64,000 nucleotides of DNA from Timema cristinae (taxonomy: Eukaryota; Arthropoda; Insecta; Phasmatodea; Timematidae). Below are positions 33,985 through 45,514 of this stretch, one piece after another (the first letter of the stretch is position 1; every line of letters starts with the position of its first letter). The stretch covers positions 14,820,290-14,884,289 of the forward strand of contig JBCFYV010000012.1 in the NCBI GenBank assembly GCA_039000515.1, in the 5' to 3' direction. Below the pieces are notes generated by a model. It searched no databases, was not told the DNA's origin, and saw only the letters and a list, made by a program, of their open reading frames with translations. Made by a program: the position numbers and the translations under genes.

Positions 33985-34360
33985 TGTCACTAGGAAGTTA
34001 GGTTAAATTATATTTAGGTCCAAATCAGGCATATTAAAAGGAAAAATAAAATAAATAAAAAGCCAAAATAAATTCAATAGGTAGAGAGGGACAAGTATAG
34101 TTCTAAGTTATCATAAATTAAATAATGGTATTGATATTTATAGTTGACAGAGCTGCTAACAGGATATTTATATTCCAGAATGTGTATGTGTAAAAATTTA
34201 GATAAACTATATAAAAGCGAGGGCATATTTTAATATAACATAGCAGAGAAAATCTTGATTTATAATAAAATAAGATGTCAGTATATATGTATAAGGAAAT
34301 TGAAAACAAAAGTTATCCCCAGATGATAGTATGATACGTAATATAATGATAGAGGAAGGC
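33985..34360. other. A+T-rich sequence without a gene
   Basis: No supportable feature. Confidence 0.45.
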
Positions 34361-34366
34361 AGAGGG

Positions 34367-34562
34367 GACAAGTTTAACGTGGGTTCCGAACCACGGTTGG
34401 AACTGGCACTACACACATTCACAAAGCGCGAAGGTACACACATTTCCAGAAGTGAAAGAAGGATTTGGTGATCAAATACGTCCGTATCGGGACAGCGATT
34501 TGACCCCAGACCCGTAACCCAGAAGAAGTCTGACACCTTATACCTAGATTCGCCAAGTCTCC
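34367..34562 (-). mobile_element. Old SINE-A copy lacking the tail
   Basis: Plus strand: TTTAACGTGGGTTCCGAACC, then ACACATTCACAAAG, AGAAGTGAAAGAAGGATTTG, the box-B complement GCGATTTGACCCCAG, and the head end GTCTGACACCTTATACCTAG. This matches the 37.2 kb copy block for block with many changes. The shared tail that should lie to the left is not recognisable, so the copy is tail-less or interrupted. It is the oldest SINE-A in the window. Confidence 0.75.
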
Positions 34563-34569
34563 TAATGTA

Positions 34570-37155
34570 TGTAATATAGTTAAATAAACTCGTCATTTCC
34601 ATTAAATCAACATTTCCAAAACCTTTTACCAGGGAGGCACTGTTATATCTAGTGGCATCGAGACCGAAACATTGGTTCAGTTGTTATCGTGTCTGTCTAC
34701 AGGGCTATAGCTTGGAATTTTCAAAAATATATCATTGATGAAATTGGTGGTAAATTGACGTCTGTTAAACTGGATGTAATATATATTCTAGAAAATGTGT
34801 GTTTGTGATTTTAAATTTACTGTACACCACTAAATTAATATTAAACAAAACAAGAAAAAATGCTTGTATAATCTTTTTGAATGAAATTAAAAGTGCACCC
34901 ATATATGTTAGTCATCCCATGGTGTCAAGGCACTCCCTCAAATAACCAATGTTCCATGGTAGTATCATACCTAACGATGGGGTTAGGTGTTATACTAGCC
35001 TAATTAGGGATGTGAGTGGGAAAATTCGGTATTTATAAAAAAATCCCCACTATCTCACATATTTATTTTCCATTTTGGAAAATGTTAAATTATTTATATC
35101 TGTAAAACTATAATGTTTTCACTCAAATAAATTATCCCGATGATATTAATACCAGAAACATTATCAAATGAGTTACAATAAAGCACTTCCTGCTCACCTA
35201 TTGACTAGAACACTTGATGATTGAGTGTGTCACTAACGATTGATCAGATATGTTATTACTTTAATGTTATAACCAAAACCTTAAATAATACTGATAATAA
35301 ATAGAATATCAATCAAATAATTCAAAAGATTTCTCAAGGATTTACTAACAAATTTGGCCCACATCTCTGGACCATATCCCTTTCACCACTCATCCCCGTA
35401 TATCCTTTATGAATTGTCTGTATACATGTTATTAAGATATAGGCTGGTGGGGGTGAAAATACAAGTAAATTATTTACACATGAGCTTTGTTTCAGAGACG
35501 CCAATATTATAACAAGTGGTGTATGGTTTATGATACGACTAGTAACAGCATTAAATTACATGACAAGAGAATCCATACAGAATAGCTGATTCTTTCAAAA
35601 ATACTGTTATTGGCCCTGTAACGGTCTGATATTGAGAGCACAGTGAAGTGGATGCTCGTATTAGTGTTTAGTTTGTGTGGCGTGCTGCACGTATTGCCAA
35701 CCTCTAGGGTGCATACAAAGCCAGTTTGGACGTTTCGTAGCACTGCCACTTGGCGTCGTCTATGTCTTACAACCTATATGATATTTTATCTGGATATTGT
35801 AATAGGCCTCTGCTCCTAATTTGGAGTCTTATACTACTTTGAAAATCACAAGCAATCAGGAAGTTTTCCATTTCAACATTTAATTGAAAATTTTCAACTC
35901 TAAGCTATTAATAGGTGAGTGGCCATAGGTTAAGTTGGCAAGGACACCGTATAATTGCTTAAAAAATTATAAAATAATAATAATAATTACTCCGAATTAA
36001 CATTCTATATACAACATTAAAATGCAACCATTTTATTTACTGTATTTTTATAGTCTGATCACCGTAATAAGAACATTTTAGACGATATAAGGAGTAGAAA
36101 TAGACTATATTTCTAAATGGTCCCCATTACAGCTTTCAAATGTTGTTTCATTTTTGAAAAGTGACATTTAAAGGACACACGATTCAAATTTAAGGTGAAT
36201 AAAATTGAATTTAAAATCCCTCTTAAATGTTATTTAAGGTTCTTTAGTTGACATCCTAGTACAGAAGTAACACAATCTATTTCGTTCATCTGCCAAAAAA
36301 AAATGTATTTCTCCTTCCCCCTTGCCCTTTCCCAAATGACTAGCGCATCAATGGATTGTTCCGAATGATCACCGTCCACTGCACCAACCGATCATACTAA
36401 CCCATTCCCCTCCCACTTTTCACTCTGTATCCCCCCTTCCCTTTCCCCTAACAGGACGGTGGGGAGAAAATATAACCGAGTAGTTGATATTTCATGAAAC
36501 TAGAGCATTGTGTGTCGTGCACGTTCATTGTTTCCTCTTTGTCCCTGTGTTTACTGGCGCCTTGTGGCTGGTGTGGGGAAGGGGTTATCCACTTTTTGAT
36601 CGCTCCCGGAATATCGACTGTCGCGGCGTGCGTGGAAATAGACTACTTGGCAGCCGTCGGAGAGCACTCCAACAGATGTTGGAAACTTTTATCACACACA
36701 CAGCAAGAAAGACAACGAGACACCTTTTTTAAAAATAAAAATATGGTTTGTCTATTGTTTGGTCAGTTTTATTAATAATGAAAGTATCGATAGCTCAAGT
36801 TGAGCCACACTCCAACTATATCAAACTATCAAAAACTTGTCTTACCGTACATGAAATAACTATATACTTAGTTTGTGGTAAAGAATCGTTTAAAAGTAAA
36901 TCACTGCTTATGGTTTAAAAAAAATTTAAGATGATTAAAAAATGCCCAACCAATTTGTCTCAAAGTTGGAATCTAATAACTATTTTACAATAAACAAAAT
37001 TATATATAAATATATGTTTTTTTTATTAAAATAATATTGTTTTATAGTAGTTAATTATTGATGAATGATTTTTGAAAAATATTAATAACTAATATTTATC
37101 TACCAAAATTAATAAAAATAACATTCTATCTTTGAGATTTCAAAACACAATTCTT
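34570..37155. other. Long stretch without a recognised gene
   Basis: Overlapping frames of 82 and 93 codons at 36484-36775 lie in a slightly G+C-richer part and have no recognisable domain. A 73-codon minus frame at 35528-35749 is also anonymous. No repeat or RNA supported. Confidence 0.4.
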
Positions 37156-37170
37156 CAATATATGAAAGTA

Positions 37171-37462
37171 TATTATTATTATTATTATTATTAGCACCGC
37201 GTCTTACTACCCGTTCGGGTTATATGCACTTACGCTAATGTGCAATGGTAGGGTGAATGTGAGATGAAACGGAGGACCTACAGTTTAACGTGGAATCCGA
37301 ACCACGGTGGAGGCCTGGAATTCCCCACATTCACAAGATGTCTTGTCAGAGGTGAAGGAAGGGTTTGGTAATCAGATAAATCTGTGCCAGGACCGAGGAT
37401 TGAACCCCGGACGCCAGCACAGAAGTCCGACACCTTACCCCTAGACCGCCAGGTCACCCAAT
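37171..37462 (-). mobile_element. SINE-A, full length, perfect 12-bp TSD
   Basis: On the plus strand it starts with (ATT)n and TAGCACCGCGTCTTACTACC and ends at the head AGACCGCCAGGTCACCC. Box B is the complement of GATTGAACCCCGG and box A lies near the right end. The 12-bp repeat TATATGAAAGTA flanks the insert (37159-37170 and 37463-37474). This copy lacks the TTGTGATTAATACACG-type segment seen in the 55 kb copy, as does the 15.7 kb copy, pointing to a shared subfamily deletion. Confidence 0.95.
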
Positions 37463-37479
37463 TATATGAAAGTAACTTG

Positions 37480-37870
37480 TATAAAGAATTTATATTTATT
37501 AAATTTTAGAACTGGAGTAGAATTGGTAGCTTTTAGTGTCGGTAAATGATCAATAGATGACTGTCAGACTATTTACACCATATTTGCTTTGGGGTTTTAA
37601 AACCAAATATTCGATGTGCGTTCTAAGATGGTACATTCTCTATTATTGCTCGTTGTAAAAATAAGTGGAGGGAGGATAAGGAGGATCATTTCAAGATAAT
37701 GTGACGTGGTCTTGCACGTTTTCGGCTTGTAGCATGTTCTTGATTAAAGCCGGATTATAATCTTGTCGTGGTCCGACTTTAGGAGGGTAGGGGGGTTTGC
37801 GTGTCAGGTGTAATAATAGGGGGCATAACACTCCTTCGCATCCTGCATTGTCCACTTGCCGGCCACAGCA
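37480..37870. other. Sequence without a recognised gene
   Basis: No supportable feature. Confidence 0.4.
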
Positions 37871-37876
37871 TTTGAA

Positions 37877-37937
37877 TGTGTGTGTGTTGGTGTGTGTGTG
37901 TGTGTGTGTGTGTTGTGTGGTTGTGTGTGTGTGTGTC
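37877..37937. repeat. Interrupted (TG)n microsatellite
   Basis: About 60 bases of TG repeats with TTGG and TTGTGTGG interruptions. It accounts for the Val-Cys run of a plus-strand frame here. Confidence 0.95.
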
Positions 37938-38159
37938 GCTTGCGATGGAGGTAGGGGAGGAAAAAGAGCCGACTTTAACCCTATCCTACCACTTATCAGT
38001 CACCAACATCAAACCGACATATTGGTTCAAAAATGGACCATGAACTGCCTCATCTTATTTTTTTGACTAAGAAAATATTTTCACACAATATAATATTAAT
38101 ATAATTGGTTAAAACTTTGGCAGAATAAACAAAAATTTGTTTATTGGTAATTTTTTCCC

Positions 38160-38394
38160 CCGTCACATTCTAGTACTCATCTGAGCTATATGCATTTTAC
38201 TAACTCTATTAGTGTTGGAATAAATAAGGTAGAATTTAAGGAAAATGGGCCCCTATTTGCGTGGAGGGAGAATGGGAAACCATTAAGGATATACATTCTC
38301 AGAACAATTCACTGTGATTTGAACCCCAACCTGTCTATCACTGACAAACTGAACTTGAACGCAACATTTTGTCTACATGCCAACTAAGTAGGTA
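38160..38394 (-). mobile_element. Old full-length SINE-B-type copy
   Basis: Plus strand: tail complement (TCTAGTACTCATCTGAGCTA), body GGGCCCCTATTTGCGTGGAG then GGAGAATGGGAAACCATTAA, box-B complement GATTTGAACCCCAACC, and a head ending GTCTACATGCCAAC. The body block is nearly identical to the intact SINE-B body, which fixes family and strand. It covers an incidental 65-codon frame. Confidence 0.65.
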
Positions 38395-38399
38395 TTTGG

Positions 38400-39110
38400 G
38401 TTTATTAAGGACAATCATTAGCTACTCTTTTTTTGATTGCATTTTGATTTGATTATTTGAGGATGTTTAACGTTTACTTTGTCATCCGACTGATAATATC
38501 AGCACAAGAGGGCTTCTTTGAGCAAGAGAGAAAAGGAAAAATCTGGTGACACCAGCTGGGTATTACATTTTAAAACCTTATCTTTGTTAATTATTAATAA
38601 TTGTGTAACCTAGTGTAAGACTGTAAATTATACCTAACTTTTTAAAGACTAAATAGAGACCATTAAAAATATAGGTTCTTGAAACGTTACAATATGCTCG
38701 AAAGATTATTTACGATAGATACAAGAGTTTGAAAACCATTGTAATATTATAATATTTTTGTTCATCAGAAAAACACGCATCGTTGATCACGCAGACAAAA
38801 CGTCAAGATTGTATAGTCTGAATTTCAAGTGGCAAGGAAGACAGGGCTAGATTCAGGTGTATTAAAAGTGTTTCTTTTTTATTAAAAGTTGTCCCACAAC
38901 ATTTACACAAAAACTCTGGAACACTTACTCTAAATTTAACTTTTCCTATCCCTACTACACTAGAAAAATTAAATATAGGTATCTTGCTAATACAAATACA
39001 TAGCTAAAAATTATAATAATACTTAAAATTTTTGCTGCTACTGACAATATAGATAGAAAAAATAGATGCATCTTAATAGCATTAGTATATTATACAATAT
39101 ATAGAAGTAA
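38400..39110. other. A+T-rich sequence without a gene
   Basis: No supportable feature. Confidence 0.5.
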
Positions 39111-39116
39111 TAAGAA

Positions 39117-40240
39117 GGCGTGGATTCAAGGGGAGCGGGGGGGCCAAAGGGTCAGATAACCCCCCTGTGAAAGTTAGAAAATTAATTTTTAAAAAAATGA
39201 AAGCTCAAATTTATAAAGAAAATATAATAGAGATAAATTGAATACAATTTTTAATCTTTTTATGCGCAGACACCTCTTGCGTTATTTGTCCACGTTTATT
39301 CAATGATCGACAAGGCTCACGAAAGTGTGGAAAAAATATTAGTTTACACGTAAGTATATTTGTCGGTCATAGTGAGTAACGAACATTGTTCTGGATAGAG
39401 ACGGTAGACTACCACACATCAAAGAAGACTAATAATCGCCTGAGAAGAGTTCATCCACGAATAACGAATATAAAATATGTTTAGATAGCAGGAGTGGTGC
39501 GTGGGACTTGTGCCCTGGAGTTAATTTTACCCTCCCTGGAATTATACCCCCCTAGATTTATTTGCTCCTCTAATATTATCGAATATGAAGCTGAAACATG
39601 ACCTTAAATTAAACTCCAAATGACTTATAGATGCATTCTCTTGTAAAAATTTGTCGGAGAAGACCGATTCAATAGCTATTGGACTAGAGGCATCTAACAT
39701 GGCAGAAACAGTTGGGCGAGGAAAGCTCTAATTATTAGCTTCAAAGGTCATACACATTTTTAAATGATTGGTGAGGGCAATTCCAATTCTGAATTTTCTG
39801 AAATTTCTTAACGAATTCAATTTTCAAAATTTTATCGGTGGAAGACCACTTCAAAATTATCTTCTATAAGTATCAAACTATCGTAAAAAATTAAGGCGAA
39901 GATCACTCTAAATAGCTTTGAAGGGAATCCAAATTTCAAAAATGTGTAGGTAAGGAACAATTTAAATGGCGTATAAAAGAATATAATTTAAAAAAACAGT
40001 AGAAGACTACTCATAGCTTCTAGAGTGAACCATTCTTTAAAAAATGAACAAGGGCCACTCCAAATATTTTATAAAAACTATCTGATTTTTAAAAAATAAG
40101 AGAGATGACCACGTTTTAAAACTTATATGAGATCAAATAGAATGAAAACTATTAAATGACTTCAAACAGAGCTCTAAAATTGTAAGTAGCTATGTTATTA
40201 ATAATAAAAAAACCTATGAAAGTAATTTGGATCCGCTCCT
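39117..40240. mobile_element. Possible unclassified element with an internal decayed minisatellite
   Basis: The left edge has GCGTGGATTCAAGGGGAGCG then a G run and CCAAAGGG. The right edge has AATTTGGATCCGCTCCTGG. GGATCC-containing edges of this type are seen on some eukaryotic repeats, but they do not form a clean inverted repeat with each other here and no TSD is evident. Between them lies a non-coding, A+T-rich interior dominated by the tandem array at 39640-40130. Class unknown; boundaries are suggestions. Confidence 0.35.
39640..40130 (+). repeat. Ancient, strongly decayed minisatellite, about 8-9 units
   Basis: A motif of the type GGxGAAGACCACTCxAAATAG followed by an A/T-rich spacer (CTTCTATAA ... 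AATTTTCAAAAA) recurs roughly every 50-65 bases. Clear instances are GGAGAAGACCGATTCAATAG (39654), GGTGGAAGACCACTTCAAA (39838), GGCGAAGATCACTCTAAATAG (39895), GTAGAAGACTACTCATAG (40001) and AGGGCCACTCCAAATA (40050). Unit lengths vary through indels. Confidence 0.6.
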
Positions 40241-40624
40241 GGTAACAGGTAAAATCTATAACATAAATATTACTAATATATTTTGATTTGTACAGTAATG
40301 GGTATCTTAAATTAATTATTTTCATAATATAACCCTGCTCTAGTTTTATTTGTTGGGACCAAAAATTCTCTTTATACAGTAATGCCTATCATCTTATTTT
40401 AATTTATTTGATCGTTTATCTTTTCAGTCCACCAAACCATATCTCATTGTTTGATATTTATCTTAACCGTGTAAGAATACCAGGTTTGATTCTCAGTGAA
40501 AATATTAAATTCATTCCTGCAAAATCATTTAACAATTAATGGATTAAGAATCAAATAGCTAAAGCTATTATTTATATTTTTAGTGAAAGTTAATACATCT
40601 AGATATCATATTCTGAAAATTGAA

Positions 40625-40700
40625 AAATGACACCTGGACACGGAAATCAAACCCGGGATCTTTGGCATTGGCATACTAAGACAAAGGTCCCGTGTTTATT
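40625..40700 (-). mobile_element. tRNA-like SINE head relic
   Basis: Minus-strand reading gives CTTAGTATGCCAATGCCAAA then GATCCCGGGTTTGATTTCC, a good box B. It resembles the 3.5 kb relic. A second box-B-like GGTTTGATTCTC lies on the plus strand near 40480. Confidence 0.4.
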
Positions 40701-40739
40701 CCCGTATCGAGGTGTAATTTTACAATTTTCAGAATTAAT

Positions 40740-40803
40740 GAATTGGCTTATCCCTAAGATGCGGGTAGCCCGGACGGGTAGTAAGGCAAGAGTGCTAAAA
40801 AAA
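40740..40803 (+). repeat. Shared SINE 3' tail fragment
   Basis: TAGCCCGGACGGGTAGTAAG then GCAAGAGTGCTAAAAAAA matches the SINE-A/SINE-B tail, with the CCCG/CGGG hairpin arms retained and a poly-A end. The SINE body upstream is not recognisable. Confidence 0.6.
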
Positions 40804-41480
40804 TACACGAAAAAATCAAATGCCCAGAAAAGTTTAATACTAGCCTATTTTAAAGATTTTATACTAGACTCTTAAAATCTTCTATGTCAAAATATATCAT
40901 TCGAAAAGAAGCTTATATCGCTGTTGCACAGAAGGTGATCGATCACACGTGGACGTATCTGAGGCCCGTGATTGGCCTCTGTCACGACATACCTAGTGTG
41001 GTGACTGTGAGGGACACCCCCTCAAACCACTACCCCTCGCACACAACCACTATCAATCCAACAGGGGATATCAATATCCACACAAACCCCACTACGGTTC
41101 AATTTCGTGCAGCCAGGTTCACTTCCTGTCTCTTCTAAGCCTAACATACAGATCTGCCCTTATGAAACGCAGATTAACCCAGTTTAATAGTATTTTAGTC
41201 TATTTTATAAGACTTTTAGCTCTCAGTGATTATAAGCTTTTGGTTTGGCCTTAATCATATTAATTAAAATGCAAAGAAGTTGTTGCCATCTCGTTTTCAG
41301 TCTCGAAATAGTAAACTGAAAATATTTTAAACCAAAGGCCTAATCGTTTTTAAGGATATACTTTGTACAAAAGAAAGAGATTAAGAGTTGTCGAGAACGA
41401 AGTATTTAAAATTATATGTGGGACTAATAAGAATTAACAATCAGTAGAATGAAAAACATTATATAACAAATGCATCTTCA
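40804..41480. other. Sequence without a recognised gene
   Basis: An 84-codon plus frame at 40884-41138 covers a segment with more C than its flanks (about 40930-41140). No domain, repeat family or splice signal could be recognised. Confidence 0.35.
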
Positions 41481-41489
41481 GAAATATTA

Positions 41490-41730
41490 AAAATAATCAA
41501 GTCCGTAGGCTAAGGAAGATGGTCATGTGGTGCGTATTGGTGTTGCAGGACTTTAGACAACATGTTAGTTGAAAAACCTGAATAATAAGACCCGTTGGCA
41601 GCCAAATACGTCGATAGAAGAGTAATGTGAAAATGTAATTTGAAGAAATTTGGGTGTCAGGTTGGGGAGGGGCTTAGGTTAGAATTGACTAACGAGCTTA
41701 CGTTCTGGTGACCATGAGCTCTAGGGTTCT
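41490..41730 (+). mobile_element. 3' end of a decayed LINE, same family as 411-626
   Basis: A frame reads EDGHVVRIGVAGL before stops. The DNA has GGTCATGTGGTGCGTATTGG, AAAACCTGAATAATAAGACC and GCTTACGTTCTGGTGACC at the positions where 411-626 has GGTCATGTAATGCGTATGG, AAACCTGAAGACCCC and GCTTACGTTCTGGCACTC. Only the ORF2 C-terminus and 3' flank remain. It lies just upstream of a separate LINE copy, so the two are independent insertions in the same direction. Confidence 0.6.
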
Positions 41731-41799
41731 CAAGACCGGTGGACTAGTTATTTATACAAATGTTAGTTAGTCTAATGAGATAGGTATAAGGAAATTATG

Positions 41800-43360
41800 T
41801 GTTAGGACATTTCCAGGTGTCGACATCGATTCGGAACACAACCTAGTACTAGCATACATTAAAACAGTACTGAAGAAAAAAATAACAATAAAAAACCTAA
41901 TCGGGACTTAGAAAAACTAAGAAACAAGAGTGACGGTGTGATAAATTCAATAAAACAAAATTCAGGTGAGTGACAAAAGAGAGTATAAGTGCGGAAGGGA
42001 AGTGGAATAGTGTTGAAGTCAGTTTTAGAAAAGTTAATAGGACTGCATGAAAGCCCTGGATGGCAACAAAAATTATTCAAAAATAAAAAAGGAAGAAAAT
42101 AGAGAAACGTTAACGAAGAATAATTTACGAGGCTAAACAAGGAGTTAAAGATAAAAATATATAAATCAAGGAAATGCAATATAGATAAAACATGCAATGA
42201 GATTATTGGACTGCAAATAAAATGAATTTATAACTTTATGTACCAGTGAGCAAAGGGACTGAGAGTCTATAAAACAAAGGTATGTGAACAAAAGGAATAG
42301 AAAACTCCAAAGGTCAGATGGTGAAGGATTATAAAGAAGTTCTTACGATTTGGGAAAGATATGTAGAAAAACTGTACGAAAAAGAAAATCTACCAGGGAA
42401 CTAAGAGACTGAAGCAGAAGATGAGTTAGAGAAGACAAAAAGGAACCAGCATTTTAGAGTGTGAAGTGGAGAGAGTCATAAAGGGCACGTGAAGAAGGAA
42501 AGCTAATGGAGCTGTTGACATATTAACTGACCTTCTGAAGGAACTTAAAAACAATGGATTAATGGCTCTGACAAAACTTATAAATAAGATATACAAAACA
42601 GTTGAAAGGCCCAAGAATTTTCTAGACGTAGCCATGGTGGCTCTAAAGCATAAGAAAAAGTCAAGAAATGCAGTGACTACAGGACCATTAGCTTCTTCTC
42701 TCATTTGGGTAAGATCGTTGCAAGTATACTCAACAGGAGGCGACTGAAACATCAACTAGAACGTGTGACAGAAGGCGATCAATTTTGATTCAGAAAAGAA
42801 CAAAGAACCATAGATGTAATCGGGATGCTTATAATTAATTCAGAGAGAATCCAGGAAGTCATGTAAAAAGTTTAAATTGGTTTCATCGAATGTCAAAAGG
42901 CGTTCAATAGAGTGAAATGGAAATAACTGATGGAAATATTTAATAAAATTGGCATCAACTTGCATGAGAGAAGGATAATTTTAAACGTAAACCTAAAACA
43001 CCAAACAAAAGTGAAGCTTATTGCTAAAGAAACCAACAGCGTGGATATAAGAAGATGAGTGAGACAAGTATTCTGCTTGTCACCCAGTTTTATCAACTTG
43101 TTTAGAGAGTGACTGTTCAGTGAAGCCCTAGAGGGGCGTGATAATTTCAGGATAGGAGGACGATTCATTAAACAATTTAATAGGGCCTACGTTGATGATA
43201 TAAAATTCTCGTCAAAATTAAGAAGAGTTGCAGGAAAAGATAGGCCAGCTGACGGAGATAGAAATAAGATAGGTCATGGAGATAAACATTGAGAAGTCAA
43301 AAGTAATGGTGATTTCAAAAAATCAAGAGCCATCGAAAATCAAAATTGGAAACTAGTGAA
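41800..43360 (+). mobile_element. Decayed non-LTR LINE: endonuclease end through RT domain
   Basis: Readable in order with frameshifts and stops: RTFPGVDIDSEHNLVLAYIK (41.8 kb), the last block of the AP endonuclease; RYVEKLYEKENLP in the linker (42.35 kb); ALTKLINKIYKTVERPKNFL (42.57 kb); a TISFFSHLGKIVASILNRRL block (42.69 kb); the active-site-A region IECQKAFNRVKW (42.89 kb); VRQVFCLSPSF (43.06 kb); the catalytic box RAYVDDIKFS (43.18 kb); and MEINIEKSKVMVISKNQ (43.28 kb). This is the standard layout of an APE-type LINE ORF2 (jockey/CR1/RTE-like group). The N-terminal endonuclease and C-terminal tail are missing. Dead copy, about 1.55 kb. Confidence 0.85.
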
Positions 43361-43364
43361 TCCT

Positions 43365-44480
43365 CGATTCTCTATCATATAGAAGGACGATTACTATTAC
43401 CCTATTATAAAATGAAGATTTGGTAAATAATAAATATAAAAAATATATAAGTTTATCAAATAGCTTTATTTAAATTTTAAACAAGTCAATAGTATTAAAT
43501 ATTGCTTAGATAGATCTTAGATTAAACAGTCTTTATTAAATAAGAAAAGATAAATCAGTTACCATTACGTATACATCCCAACAGTGAAGAATTGGAGTAA
43601 ACACCTAGGTAACTAGGAACCAACAGAAGTAAGGTTGAGTCTATTGTATAGTCTAGGATCGTTTCTAATTATGACTAACCCACATTCTGCTATGAAGAAG
43701 CGTCTCCTCAACACAGCAGCAATATAAATATCAAGTAAATATTAAATTAAGGTTATGCTACAATACAATAAAAACTATCCAACCTAGTCATTACTAGACT
43801 TAGACCTGAAAGGTATATACCTGAATTATAGTTGAATAATAGTTAAAGATATCAAATTATAGTACGTCCTAATTTTAAACCGTTACTATTGTGCACCCTC
43901 TCTGAGTCCTATACCCCCCGGCCATTAAAAAGGTATAAAAGGGAGAGGATGAACTTAACATACAAGATAAATGGAAATTATAAAAAATATATAGATTCAA
44001 CAAAATGAGCAGTTATTCAATTAAATGACAATAGCGCAGATAACAAAAAATGGTCTCATTATATCATTATGAGTACAGTTGGAATTTATGCTCGAAGCCA
44101 ACAACTTTATATCATTAAAGTTGCGCAAATGTTTTAACAAAAGGAAACACGAAATCCATCATAATATTGATAGTCCAGTCTATAAGAGACAATATATTTA
44201 AATGCGATACAACATTATAAGGGCCTAATGGCCACCAAAATATGGTTCCAAAGATTTCGTAATTCACAGAAAACGATATTATAAATATAAGATTTAAATT
44301 GGACAACTACACAACAGATTTTCACAACGTGAGGTTTGACTACCAGACATAAGTCAAACTCCCACGGGACTATCAGATCTGACTGAGAATATGGAACAAA
44401 CAGTTCCACTAAATAACAAAACTTTAGTTGTTCAAACCGAACTTACGTTACAAAAGATTAAAGTCATCCTAATTCCAATA
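43365..44480. other. A+T-rich sequence without a gene
   Basis: No supportable coding feature. A TATAAAAGG motif at 43934-43942 sits next to a CCCCCCGG stretch but no gene follows it. Confidence 0.4.
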
Positions 44481-44483
44481 AAA

Positions 44484-45511
44484 TGTTACATCACGTTACG
44501 TTAATTCAAACCATAATTTTAAATATGAAAAGTTACTTCGATAAAAAAAATACTCTACAATTCCAAAAAATATAATATTAACAAGTCAAACTTCTAATCA
44601 GCACATAACTGAAGATATTTACGAGAATAAATATTAGCAAAAGTCCAGCGCCCGAGCGGCGACATATCTAAGATAGAATATTTAGACATTGTTTGACGAT
44701 CAAAATATTAATACGTTAGTTTTTGAAACTGAATATTATATATAAAAATAATTTAAAGTTGATAAAGAAGTTAGAGTTCATAACTCCACCCGTCTAAGCG
44801 ACGATTTTGATACATTTTACAAGTTTTCTCCAGCCATTGTCTAGGTCCATGACAATGGTCTGTCGTCGATCGTTGATCGTAGGATAGTCGATTATGGCAA
44901 GCTTGCACGGCCATTATATAGGGATTTCGTTGTTATGGAAGGGGGGTGGGAATACACCAAACACACGCATGATGACGTCAACGATGCCTTGAAACAGTCA
45001 CGTAGACCATTGTTGATTCTGCTTGCTCCATCGGAATATCCGTGAATATCTCCAATCACCTGATGTTTTGAAGGAGGTTCCTCTAGTCTCCGTCAGGGGT
45101 CAGATACATAATTGTCTTCTAGTTGATGTTGATAGTTCTCGGTTCATTTCACGCTAGTACAGTCGGAGTGCCGCGTCGCTTTGTTGACCCACTGGATCTC
45201 CCTTGACCCACTCGCCAATCTAGGAGTCCAGGTGCCGGCCAGCCTTGCAGGATTCTATTGTGAGCTGATTAGTATTGTAAGTACACGAACAAATTAATAC
45301 TTAGAATTGGATTGAGTAATAAATATATTGTCCAGCATTGTTTCTATTATGTCTTCTTAGCCTACAAGAACTACAACAGAGAAAAATACCATTGTAGGGA
45401 TCCTAATTGAGTTGAATTTATTGGAGCGGGTAGTACGCCTTGTTTCGATACATTTATCTACGTCAGTATGGGGCGGGGTCCAGTTGTAACATTATACCAC
45501 GTAATGTTACA
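44484..45511. mobile_element. Possible solo LTR or other unclassified element
   Basis: The segment starts TGTTACA (44484) and has TGTAACA ending at 45491; these are inverted repeats of the TG...CA kind that bound LTRs. The interior from about 44780 is G+C-richer than both flanks. At the right end TGTAACATTA (45485-45494) and TAATGTTACA (45502-45511) form a perfect 10-bp palindrome with a 7-nt loop. No 4-6 bp target duplication is visible, no second LTR is present and no gag/pol is near. This rests on composition and short end motifs only. Confidence 0.25.
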
Positions 45512-45514
45512 CTA

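Noticed and set aside
34655..34690. Second hammerhead core (CCGAAACATTGG)
   Set aside because: GAAAC is present but no CTGATGA-like core or closing stem lies at a fitting distance on either strand.
37797..38066. Plus-strand frame with a Val-Cys run
   Set aside because: The run is a translated TG microsatellite; no domain on either side.
39117..40240. Simple terminal inverted repeat DNA transposon
   Set aside because: The two GGATYC edges do not pair as inverted repeats over more than a few bases and no TSD is seen, so it is kept only as a possible unclassified element.
43934..43942. TATAAAAGG promoter motif
   Set aside because: No gene or element start is visible downstream; such motifs are frequent by chance in A+T-rich sequence.
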